A DNA stretch of 37,975 bases from a virus. Position 1 is the first letter of the stretch. The number at the start of each line of letters is the position of its first letter. The position numbers were made by a program, and so were the translations under genes. The stretch lies in the IMG/VR virus record IMGVR_UViG_3300025769_000319, positions 1 through 37,975 of that record; one strand, written 5' to 3'. Below are positions 13,236-21,498 of this stretch, one piece after another. A model generated the notes under the pieces. The model was given only the letters and a program-made list of their open reading frames with translations, had not been told where the DNA came from and made no database searches.

Positions 13236-14134
13236 CATATCTAAAATACTTACCAAAAATGAATTACACACTGGGTAATAGAAATATCGAAGTAAGTGAT
13301 ATTTTTAGAAGAGTTGCTTTCTCTCAAGAAACTAGAGAAAACCCACAGAACTGGAAAACAGTCAACGCAAATTCAACTCAAACAGTTGATGATGTTGCGT
13401 TAGAACAGTATAACGATCCATCTGCATATTGGCAAATTATGATGATGAATAATATTTGCACTAGATCAGAAGCACCCCCTTCTTACATCGAAGTGCAAAA
13501 AACCCAAGAAGCATATGATCAAAAAATGTCATTCTATCTTCCTAATGTAAATTCTGAGAATCGACCAGTAACAGGTGATTATTTTGCACTTTTCGATCCA
13601 TCTAGTCAGATTATTCAGTATCAACAAGTTGAAAGATATGATTCCGTTAACCGAGTTGTATTTTGCACAAATAGAAATATTTACAACTGGAGTTCTAGTA
13701 CAACCGTACTTCATGCAAGAAAAACCCAAAATGGTTCTGCTCCTGTGCGAACCGTGAATGTGTATAAAGTTGGATCTTTTGGAAATGGACTTTATGGATT
13801 TTATACTAGAGACGGTGATATCTCTCCATATTATGTTCCTTCGACAAACACATTTATTTCTCCGACGACAGAAGATATTACCAATACTAACTGTCTTCTA
13901 GATTTATTCATAAGAAATGAATCTTTGAATGAGGGGTACTTTGCAAAAACAGTGAGTCAAAAATACAACGAAACTATTACAGAAAAAAGAAATTTAAAAG
14001 TTCCCCCTGTTAATTTTGTTTCCGAAATAACTTCAAATACAGAAGAACTCCTTAAAAACGGAAACGCAGGGGGAGAAAAAAATATTAGAGGAATAGTGTT
14101 TGCAGGATCGACAAATACTGAAACTATACAATGA
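13232..14134 (+). CDS. 53: gp53-like baseplate wedge protein
   Basis: A 300-aa protein. Gp53 clamps adjacent wedges to the hub in T4. The N-terminal third carries the family pattern: DIFRRVAFSQETR (23-35), then TQTVDDVALEQYNDPSAYWQ and IMMMNNI, the LysM-like stretch linking 'time in use', 'Tyr-x-Asp-Pro' and 'Trp-x-Ile-x3-N'. A beta-rich middle and a C-terminal helix with KYNETITEKRNLKV follow. It is longer than T4 gp53 (196 aa), as in other marine T4-type phages. ATGA overlaps link it to gp48 and to the hub gene. Confidence 0.8.
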   Translation: MTYLKYLPKMNYTLGNRNIEVSDIFRRVAFSQETRENPQNWKTVNANSTQTVDDVALEQYNDPSAYWQIMMMNNICTRSEAPPSYIEVQKTQEAYDQKMSFYLPNVNSENRPVTGDYFALFDPSSQIIQYQQVERYDSVNRVVFCTNRNIYNWSSSTTVLHARKTQNGSAPVRTVNVYKVGSFGNGLYGFYTRDGDISPYYVPSTNTFISPTTEDITNTNCLLDLFIRNESLNEGYFAKTVSQKYNETITEKRNLKVPPVNFVSEITSNTEELLKNGNAGGEKNIRGIVFAGSTNTETIQ

Positions 14135-17058
14135 CCGATAATAAATTACCCACACAGATTACAATCGAAAAAGCAGTTCTTGTCAAAATGGATGGTTCTG
14201 TTAGTATGGATCTTCTTTCTGAAGAAAACGGTACACCTCCATTTCGGGGGGTAGTTTTTAATGAGAGTTTGTTCGAACCTTCGGTTACGGGTAAATTATT
14301 CATAGAGGACAAAAACTCATTTGGAGAACTTTTTAACATTACTGGGTACGAAATCCTAGAAATGACTACAAAAAGTTTCGATGAAGAAACATCTCAAGAT
14401 TTTAAATTTCATGTGGGCGAAGTTAGTGAAATTTCAGATAGTGCAAGCACAACAATTGACGGCTTTGGTGGACCCTCGACAGTTTACACGATAGAACTCC
14501 AACCATTTGAAGTTGAATATTTCAACACCGAGGAAGCCATTCCTGAAGGTTCTTCTTTCATAGGAAAAATTGCAGACGATGAAGGAAGGGGACTTGTTAA
14601 TAACTTAGCGTTACGATATTTTTCTCCGGAGTCAACAGAGTTTTCTTCTACAAGAAAAGAAATGGACATCGAGCCAACTCTAAATTCCATTTGGAACAAA
14701 AAAGAACAAGCCGGTTATCCCTACAGTAAATTTACAAGCAAACCTCACTTAATGCAGTACATGAATTATCTTACAGAGAACGCTATCTCGAAAGATAATG
14801 TAAATGCAGCAAACTATCTTTTCTGGCAGGATTTAGATCAGTGGCATTTTAGATCAATCGACAGTCTTATTAAAGATGGTGATCCTAAACAATATAAAGT
14901 CAATCCAATCGCATTCGATGAAAAAAACACAATTACTAGTTTTACTTTCACGAAAAAAATTAATCAAAAAGAACTTCTAAATTCACCAGCATATAAATCT
15001 TATTATCATCATATTTCACCTGCATATTATGATTCATATGCAGAGTATATGACAACAAAAGATAAACTGATTCGGACAACAGTTTCATATGATTATTTCA
15101 AGGACTATGATAACTGGAGTCACTTAGAAGAATATCAACTTCTTCCAGAAAAACTAAAAAATGAAAGTACCAGAGGACCTGAAATCTTTGATTCTTTCTA
15201 TGGGTTTTTCAATATCAATGAATACAATGATCCATCTCCGACGAAGTTTGATTACACCACATCTACCACGGACAAGAATTCATTTCCATCGTGGCAAACA
15301 ATGTTCGATCAAACTGATTTGCAAATTGATCCATTAAATACTATAAAGACTGATGTGTTTAGTGCGGACAATCTGGATCTAATTAATCAGTACGCTTCCA
15401 AACGACTTCTCAAAGAGAAGTGGAATGTTTACAAGTATTCTATCTGTTGCGAAGATCAACCGACACCCGAAAAAGAAGAAATTGGACTGGGGATGATTGT
15501 TGGTTATACCACTCCAGATAATAATTCATATTATTATAAAGTTGCACCCGTTGAAATTTGGATAGGTGGGACCGCAGAGGCAGAAAGAATTTTAAACACA
15601 GGAAATTTCCAAGATGAAAATTTCTTAGTCGTAGCACAAAGTATCACTGGTGGTTCCGGACCAGATTCAAGAGTTCAAACGGTAGATGCATTTAATATAA
15701 CAGAAATATTTAATGGTCCTAAAGGAAAGTCTAACGGAATTCGTTTAACCGATTTCTATGAAAAATATTATCCACACTCAATTATACCAGAGGAAGTAGA
15801 TTGCACTTTAGACGAACCTGAGCAGTTGGCATTTAATGATGACACAGACGAAGGTGGCGGAGAAGGTGGTGGATGTGTCATAGTTTTACCTCCGGAATCT
15901 GGATCGGCCGGGTGTGTAGTTCCGGTGTGCGATCCATTTGATGAAAACTATAGTTGTGGGTGGGGTGGAACTGATGTTCGATGCTGGCAATGTGATGGGG
16001 GTAGTTGGATAGAGGGTGGAGTTGGGTCGGATGGTCAATGTTGTGGTCCAGAACCCGAACCACAAGTTCTAGCATGTAGAGAAACCCGAGATAGTGTTGA
16101 GTGTAGTATTGAACCAATATGTTCTTGCTGCTGTGATCCATTATGCACACCAATAAATGAAACTGATTTGACCGAGTGTCCAGATGGATATTGTGGAGAA
16201 CCAATGCTCGGAGCTTGCTGTCCAACAGAGGAAACCATAGAAGATGGATCATATACTGAATGCGAAGAAAATGTTACCGCATCTTATTGTGCATCAGTTA
16301 ATGGTAATTTTGGTGCTTTCGGTATTTGTGAAAATTGTGAAGACGCAGAACCCGATCTTCCTGTTTTTGGATGCTGTAAATGTACATCCTTTGGTTTGCC
16401 AACCTGTACAACATATTTCGAATCTGATGTTGAGGGCGAAGGAACAGGGGAATTAGAGCAGCAATGTATTGACGGTGGAGGAGAAGTTATTTACGCAGAT
16501 GAAAATAATCCAGAGGATGATCCATGCAGTCGTTGCACAGCAGAGACTGCTCCATGTCCACCTGATGGTGAAGACCAAGAATGTTGCTTCGAAGGTTTCG
16601 GTGGATTAACAATAGACTACTTCCGTCAGTTTGATCGATATAAAGAAGATACTGTAATTGGACCAGTGGGAAGTCTTCCTTCGATTACCGGAGGTGCTAC
16701 ATTCGATTGCATGAGATACGAGAGCATTACATCCGGTGGATTCGAATTTGATGCAGATGGAAACTACGATCGACTAGGGGAAACAAAACTTCTGAAGGGA
16801 ACTATTGTTAGATTGTTCCGCGTAGAAAAATCTTCTTTGGTGCATATATCTCCACGCGACCAAGATGATGAATACATTTATCTCTTCGAGTCTCCTCAAC
16901 CAGTAAATCAATTCGTGATCGGCGAGCATCAAGGTATTTCCTGTGGATTAAATGATCCAGAGAACGGAGAAATCCCTGCAAGTCAATGTGGAATTAAATT
17001 CCCTGCGAGCGATCAATTACCACCTCTAGATCAGGGCGAAGGAGGGTTCAATGATTGA
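14131..17058 (+). CDS. gp27/VgrG-like baseplate hub protein with cysteine-rich insertion
   Basis: A 975-aa protein. Residues 1-560 look like a phage hub: RGVVFNESLFEPSVTGKLFI near the start, a mid part with ISPAYYDSYAEYMTTKDKL, and IKTDVFSADNLDLINQYASK. Residues about 582-819 are a cysteine-rich insertion with many Cys-Cys pairs (for example GACCPTEE, CSCCCDP, GCCKCTS, QECC). A beta-rich part (820-960) follows, with IVRLFRVEKSSLVHISPRD. The C-terminal beta-barrel expected for a hub is not here but in the next gene, so the hub is split. No lysozyme domain of the T4 gp5 kind is seen. ATGA overlap with gp53. Confidence 0.65.
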   Translation: MTDNKLPTQITIEKAVLVKMDGSVSMDLLSEENGTPPFRGVVFNESLFEPSVTGKLFIEDKNSFGELFNITGYEILEMTTKSFDEETSQDFKFHVGEVSEISDSASTTIDGFGGPSTVYTIELQPFEVEYFNTEEAIPEGSSFIGKIADDEGRGLVNNLALRYFSPESTEFSSTRKEMDIEPTLNSIWNKKEQAGYPYSKFTSKPHLMQYMNYLTENAISKDNVNAANYLFWQDLDQWHFRSIDSLIKDGDPKQYKVNPIAFDEKNTITSFTFTKKINQKELLNSPAYKSYYHHISPAYYDSYAEYMTTKDKLIRTTVSYDYFKDYDNWSHLEEYQLLPEKLKNESTRGPEIFDSFYGFFNINEYNDPSPTKFDYTTSTTDKNSFPSWQTMFDQTDLQIDPLNTIKTDVFSADNLDLINQYASKRLLKEKWNVYKYSICCEDQPTPEKEEIGLGMIVGYTTPDNNSYYYKVAPVEIWIGGTAEAERILNTGNFQDENFLVVAQSITGGSGPDSRVQTVDAFNITEIFNGPKGKSNGIRLTDFYEKYYPHSIIPEEVDCTLDEPEQLAFNDDTDEGGGEGGGCVIVLPPESGSAGCVVPVCDPFDENYSCGWGGTDVRCWQCDGGSWIEGGVGSDGQCCGPEPEPQVLACRETRDSVECSIEPICSCCCDPLCTPINETDLTECPDGYCGEPMLGACCPTEETIEDGSYTECEENVTASYCASVNGNFGAFGICENCEDAEPDLPVFGCCKCTSFGLPTCTTYFESDVEGEGTGELEQQCIDGGGEVIYADENNPEDDPCSRCTAETAPCPPDGEDQECCFEGFGGLTIDYFRQFDRYKEDTVIGPVGSLPSITGGATFDCMRYESITSGGFEFDADGNYDRLGETKLLKGTIVRLFRVEKSSLVHISPRDQDDEYIYLFESPQPVNQFVIGEHQGISCGLNDPENGEIPASQCGIKFPASDQLPPLDQGEGGFND

Positions 17059-17986
17059 ACCAAATGAACTTTTAGAATTAACGAAAAATCACAAAGAGGT
17101 TTGGTACAAGAACGAAATACCAATCACCCAAGAAGAGAAGCGATACTACAAGTGTGCTAATCCCGAAGGTCCAGTTGACAACACTCTTTGTCCAGAAAGT
17201 GATCCCCACTGCAATTGTCCATGTAAAGAACTTCAGCCACGAGATGCATTCATAATAAGTTCAAGTGCATCAGAACAGATTGATTATTGGTCGATTGCAG
17301 GGGACGCTATATTTGGATTGCTCAATCCATTTGAATTGATATGGACAACAATAGGAAATGCCGTAGAGAGTCTTAACGCATCTCCAGAAGACAGTGTATA
17401 TGTTGTAGTAAATTCTGCGTTCGAGACTCTAGATGCATTTTTATCATACGAAGAAGCAAAAGAATACATTGCAGATCTTCCCGTTTCAGAAGAACCGACT
17501 GACGATGAATTGGAAGAATTGCTGACTGAACTGAAAGACGGATTCTGCGGTTCAATAGAAAACTCTCTTGGCGAGAGTTGGATGGGATGTGACTGGGATA
17601 ATCCCGATCATCCTAGCAGTTGTAATTGTCCGTGCGTAGGAGAAGACTATCCTAAATTCAAAGAATACATGTCAACATATTCTACCTTCTGGGATACACC
17701 AAAGAAGACTCCACTTCTACGAAGCGCACAAATGACGCTTATCAATGCAATGAAAGCGCAGATGTCACTTCCCGGAGATTTTACATTGAAGCCGGGTAAT
17801 TTAGTTGAAATTTCAATAAAAGAAATTGATTTTAATCAAAATGAGTTCGATAAATCTGCTAGCGGTAAATGGCTCGTAGAATCCGTATCCCACCTGATAG
17901 GAACAAATACTCATAATATGCAGGTTTCGTTGACGAGAGATTCTTCATATACTAACTTGGAAGATTATGAAAGTCTACCCCAATAG
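17051..17986 (+). CDS. second half of the baseplate hub
   Basis: A 311-aa protein. The C-terminal third (about 222-305) has LLRSAQMTLINAMKAQMSLP, GDFTLKPGNLVEISI, then GKWLVESVSHLIG and THNMQVSLTRDS, the closing beta-barrel of gp27/gpD-type hub proteins of marine T4-type phages, usually on the same polypeptide as the N-terminal hub domain. The N-terminal part has two CNCPC clusters and two helical regions. The start ATG 17051 overlaps the preceding stop by 8 nt and has a strong ribosome site (AAGGAGGG, 17039-17046), which argues for a real second gene rather than a sequencing frameshift. Confidence 0.65.
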   Translation: MIEPNELLELTKNHKEVWYKNEIPITQEEKRYYKCANPEGPVDNTLCPESDPHCNCPCKELQPRDAFIISSSASEQIDYWSIAGDAIFGLLNPFELIWTTIGNAVESLNASPEDSVYVVVNSAFETLDAFLSYEEAKEYIADLPVSEEPTDDELEELLTELKDGFCGSIENSLGESWMGCDWDNPDHPSSCNCPCVGEDYPKFKEYMSTYSTFWDTPKKTPLLRSAQMTLINAMKAQMSLPGDFTLKPGNLVEISIKEIDFNQNEFDKSASGKWLVESVSHLIGTNTHNMQVSLTRDSSYTNLEDYESLPQ

Positions 17987-18001
17987 GAACCTATATAAGG
18001 C

Positions 18002-18397
18002 ATGAAAACTAAATCAAGATACTCTGATATTGACATAGATTTTGGTAAAAACAAATTCACTAAAGACCTATCGATTGCCAGAAATCTTCAAGCAATTCAG
18101 CAATCAGTGCTTTCGATCATATTAACTAGTCCGGGAGAGAAACCGTTTAAACCGGGATTTGGTGTTGGTATTTATAATCTTCTTTTTGAAATTTTAACCG
18201 ATGCAGATGTTGCAATACTTGGCAATTCGATGCAAAAGCAATTAGAAATATATGAGCCTAGGGTTACATTTGAAAGTGTGAAAATAGACGACAGTGTGCC
18301 ATTTTTCCTAGATATTACATTAAACTATATTGTCAATACGATCACAGATGAACCAGTTCCACAAACAATCAACTTAAAGATAACAAAGGTTAGATAA
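18002..18397 (+). CDS. 25: gp25-like baseplate wedge protein
   Basis: A 131-aa protein, the same size as T4 gp25 (132 aa), with the gp25/lysozyme-like fold used in sheath initiation. Diagnostic stretches are SIARNLQAIQQSVLSIILTS (residues 25-44), GEKPFKPGFGVGIYNLLFE, and the conserved EPR motif in IYEPRVTFESV near residue 82. The ATG at 18002 is preceded by ATATAAGG. Its TAA overlaps the gp6 ATG (TAATG), so the two are translationally coupled. Confidence 0.9.
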   Translation: MKTKSRYSDIDIDFGKNKFTKDLSIARNLQAIQQSVLSIILTSPGEKPFKPGFGVGIYNLLFEILTDADVAILGNSMQKQLEIYEPRVTFESVKIDDSVPFFLDITLNYIVNTITDEPVPQTINLKITKVR

Positions 18398-20199
18398 TGG
18401 CAAATCCTCAAATTCAAATCGGAAATTTAGAGTTTGATGATATCAAAGATAGCATCAAACAGTATCTTCAAACCCAAGATGTTTTTTCTGACTATAACTT
18501 CGAGGGTTCTGCTGCATCAACTCTTTTAGATATTCTGGCGTATAATACCACTTATTATGCCTTTTATTCTAATATGATCGCAAACGAGATGTTTTTTGAC
18601 ACTGCGCAAAAACTGTCAAGTCTCATTTCATTGGCAAAACCTCTAGGATATACGGTGCCTGGTGCAAAGTCTGCAAAAAGCACAGTGCTACTCCGTGCAG
18701 CAGGAATTGGTCAAACACTGAACAGATATCATCGATTTACAGGTCGAGATGAGTCTGGTGGATCCTTTACCTTTTATACATTTCAACCATATGTAACAGA
18801 CGAAAACGGTGATGCTTTAATTGAAGTTCACCAAGGAAGCAGATTGTTCGATAAAATATCGGCAGTTCTTAATTTAGACAGAACAAAGACATTTATTTCA
18901 ACTGTAAACATCGATATTAATTCTTTAGTGGTTGAGGTTCAAACACCAGATGACACGGATTTTATTGAATGGATCTCTTCCGGTAGCATAAATCAAAATG
19001 TAGATGAAAATTCTAGAATTTACTTTTTAGAAAGAACTGATGCTGGATTCTTTGTTGTGTTCGGTGGAAACTATGCAACTGATGTTGACAGACAAGCAGG
19101 ACTTGCTCTTCCAGAGGGAACTAGAGTCAGATTGAGTTATGTTACAAGTTCTGGTGAAGTAGGGAATGGTGTTGGTAATTTCATTTCTGATTTTTCCGCA
19201 ACAACACTAAACAATAATACAATTGTAGAGACAAAAAGTTTAAGTGAAAATGGTGCAACTGATCCAAATATTGAATCGATTAAATTCTTTGCACCCAAGT
19301 TTTTTGCCGCTCAGGATAGGGCAGTTACAAAACAAGATGCAATTGCAATAATTGGAAACAGTCCAGTCGGAGAGGGTGTAGAAAACTCCGATTATAAATT
19401 CACTGTATGGGGAGGTGAGGAGCAAGATCCACCCTATTATGGAAGAGTATTTGTTTCTCTTATTAACAGTGATGAAAACTCTGATGGAATCGAACCAGAT
19501 ATAACTGATGTTCAAACTGCTTTGTCCAATTTAAGAGAAAGATTAACAATTTCAATTCTTCCAGAATATATTGGTCCAGTTTCTTCTATTCTCCGAATAG
19601 GTATGACAGTAACATATGATGAAAATCAAACAAATCTAAATGAAGAGCAATTGAAATCAAAGATTTCGACATACTTAAATAACACATATCAAACAACTCA
19701 AAGAGCATTTAATAAATCTTTAGACTTGTCTCAACTTGTGACAGGAGTTTCTTCAGTAGATTCTAGTTTAAATGTAGATCCATCAGAAATTAGCACAACT
19801 TTAGAAGTAAAACAAAAAGTGACAAATAATGGTAGACAGATTCTTGTTAAAAATCCAATATTACAGTCAACCGCATTTTCTGTCTCTAGCACACCAACCC
19901 AAAGCAATTTGGGTGAAAATATTCAAATAAGAAACTCAGTAAATCCCTCCGATTATAATAGTGACACTGGTTATGGTAAACTCGATGCATACACGGAAAA
20001 CAATAATTCTCTGGTTCTAGTAAAATCTAATGTGGGTAAAGTGAATTACGAGAGAGGAATTATTATTATAGATCAGGGTGTTTTGACTGGCGAGTTTACA
20101 TTGTCTGTTAAACCGAAAAAAATATCCTTTGAGGCCAAGCAAGAATTATTAAGTAATTTTGAATTTGTAGTTAATGTACAAAAGGAATTGCCTAACTAA
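18397..20199 (+). CDS. 6: gp6-like baseplate wedge protein
   Basis: A 600-aa protein (T4 gp6 is 660 aa; J-like family). Gp6 forms the iris ring of the inner baseplate. The N-terminus carries the signature FEGSAASTLLDILAYNTTYY, then NMIANEMFFDTAQKLSSLIS, LAKPLGYTVPGAKSA (about residues 36-95). Further typical parts are FFAAQDRAVTKQDA in the middle and SILRIGMTVTYDENQ followed by KSLDLSQLVTGV late in the protein. Coupled to gp25 by TAATG and to the gp7-like gene by a shared base at 20199. Confidence 0.93.
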   Translation: MANPQIQIGNLEFDDIKDSIKQYLQTQDVFSDYNFEGSAASTLLDILAYNTTYYAFYSNMIANEMFFDTAQKLSSLISLAKPLGYTVPGAKSAKSTVLLRAAGIGQTLNRYHRFTGRDESGGSFTFYTFQPYVTDENGDALIEVHQGSRLFDKISAVLNLDRTKTFISTVNIDINSLVVEVQTPDDTDFIEWISSGSINQNVDENSRIYFLERTDAGFFVVFGGNYATDVDRQAGLALPEGTRVRLSYVTSSGEVGNGVGNFISDFSATTLNNNTIVETKSLSENGATDPNIESIKFFAPKFFAAQDRAVTKQDAIAIIGNSPVGEGVENSDYKFTVWGGEEQDPPYYGRVFVSLINSDENSDGIEPDITDVQTALSNLRERLTISILPEYIGPVSSILRIGMTVTYDENQTNLNEEQLKSKISTYLNNTYQTTQRAFNKSLDLSQLVTGVSSVDSSLNVDPSEISTTLEVKQKVTNNGRQILVKNPILQSTAFSVSSTPTQSNLGENIQIRNSVNPSDYNSDTGYGKLDAYTENNNSLVLVKSNVGKVNYERGIIIIDQGVLTGEFTLSVKPKKISFEAKQELLSNFEFVVNVQKELPN

Positions 20200-21470
20200 T
20201 GCTCGGACCAAAACCAACCACGGGTACACAGAATAAACCGGGATCTGAGGGTGCCGAACTTTTTGCAATTGCAGGGCTAGTAGATAAAACCAAAGATTCT
20301 GATTTTGGTGTTGGTGTACCACCAAGGCCTACTGATCCTCCCGGAAACTTTCGGCCGGACGGGGAAGAGGGCGATGATCAACAAGTTGAAAACGATTTGG
20401 TGTTTTCTTTCGATTCCACAAAGTGTGTGAATAATTTTGACATTACACATATAATACCGAAGTGGATTTTAGAAAGAGATTCAGATTTACCCGCTAATTT
20501 TGTAGAACTAGCAGTAAACTACTATGACTGGTTGTATTGTAAAAATAGCGATCAAGGAGCCGGCTACTATACAGATCTTGAAGAATTTCAATCTTTGTAT
20601 GCATTGGACAGCACCGAATTAGAATTTCTTAAAAAAATAACTTTAGCATATGTTGCTGGTTTTCCAGAAGGAAAAATAGAAAATAGAGGTGACATATCAC
20701 AAGATGCGGAGAGGTTTAGAAATTTTGTTCGAAATATACGAACTGAATTTTATCATAGAAAAGGTAATGAAAATTCCTTTAAATATTTCTTTAAGACTCT
20801 ATATGGGGTAACAGGCTTTGGTGTTTCTGGCGAAAATATCGGAATAGATTATCCTAAAAAATACATCATGAGATTGAACGGTGGTAGATTCTCTGGGTTT
20901 AGAGCAGCAGAGAATGGATCTACCGGATCATATGAAGAAATATCATCTCTGGGTGGATCATATCTTAACAATTCGGTGCTAAGAGATGGTTGGTGGTATC
21001 AAGACTATTCTTACTTGATCAAGGCGGGCAGAGATGATAGTCAATACTCCGATATTCTATTGAATATTTTACATCCGGCTGGACTTAAACCATTTTTCGA
21101 GAAAACAATTGATGATTATGTACCAATCGAGGGTGCGACATCAGATTTCGATCCTTATGCAACACTTCCAGTTTTAGAAAACTATTTTGCATATTATATA
21201 GGAACAACTGTTGATATTGATGCTTGTATCGGGTGTTCGGGGGGAGCTTTGACTGCACTTCACTTCGGTACAGGATATACATACAACGCACCATCACATA
21301 AGCATCCAGCATGGGCATTGAGAGTTCCGAGTGGAATAACACCCGAATTTGGTGACTTGAATGTTTGGCAGTTTTTAGAGTTATCACCGACATTTTCTGG
21401 ATTGACAATTAATCCAAATGACGGTATATCTGCTTGCGGTGCCGCTGGATTCATCTGTTTAGGTGTTTGA
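20199..21470 (+). CDS. gp7-like baseplate wedge protein
   Basis: A 423-aa protein following gp6, where gp7 is expected. The conserved core (about 90-310) has HIIPKWILERDSDLPANFVE, YYDWLYCK, FRNFVRNIRTEFYHRKGNEN, SFKYFFKTLYGVTGF, DGWWYQDYSYLIKAGR and LLNILHPAGLKPFFE. This 'fibre-attachment/wedge' pattern (YxxKG-x-SxxYFFxxLY... HPAGxKxF) occurs in large wedge proteins of T4-type marine phages; gp7 of T4 itself is 1032 aa. The N-terminal 70 residues are Gly/Pro/Asp-rich. The C-terminal region adds a CIGC pair and SHKHPAW. A different wedge protein cannot be excluded. Confidence 0.55.
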   Translation: MLGPKPTTGTQNKPGSEGAELFAIAGLVDKTKDSDFGVGVPPRPTDPPGNFRPDGEEGDDQQVENDLVFSFDSTKCVNNFDITHIIPKWILERDSDLPANFVELAVNYYDWLYCKNSDQGAGYYTDLEEFQSLYALDSTELEFLKKITLAYVAGFPEGKIENRGDISQDAERFRNFVRNIRTEFYHRKGNENSFKYFFKTLYGVTGFGVSGENIGIDYPKKYIMRLNGGRFSGFRAAENGSTGSYEEISSLGGSYLNNSVLRDGWWYQDYSYLIKAGRDDSQYSDILLNILHPAGLKPFFEKTIDDYVPIEGATSDFDPYATLPVLENYFAYYIGTTVDIDACIGCSGGALTALHFGTGYTYNAPSHKHPAWALRVPSGITPEFGDLNVWQFLELSPTFSGLTINPNDGISACGAAGFICLGV

Positions 21471-21498
21471 TACATAAGAGGAATAGAATAGGAAATAT

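Noticed and set aside
17039-17058. A second programmed frameshift at the hub gene junction.
   Set aside because: There is no slippery heptamer at the overlap, and a strong ribosome site (AAGGAGGG) with an ATG gives a simpler explanation, independent initiation of the second gene.
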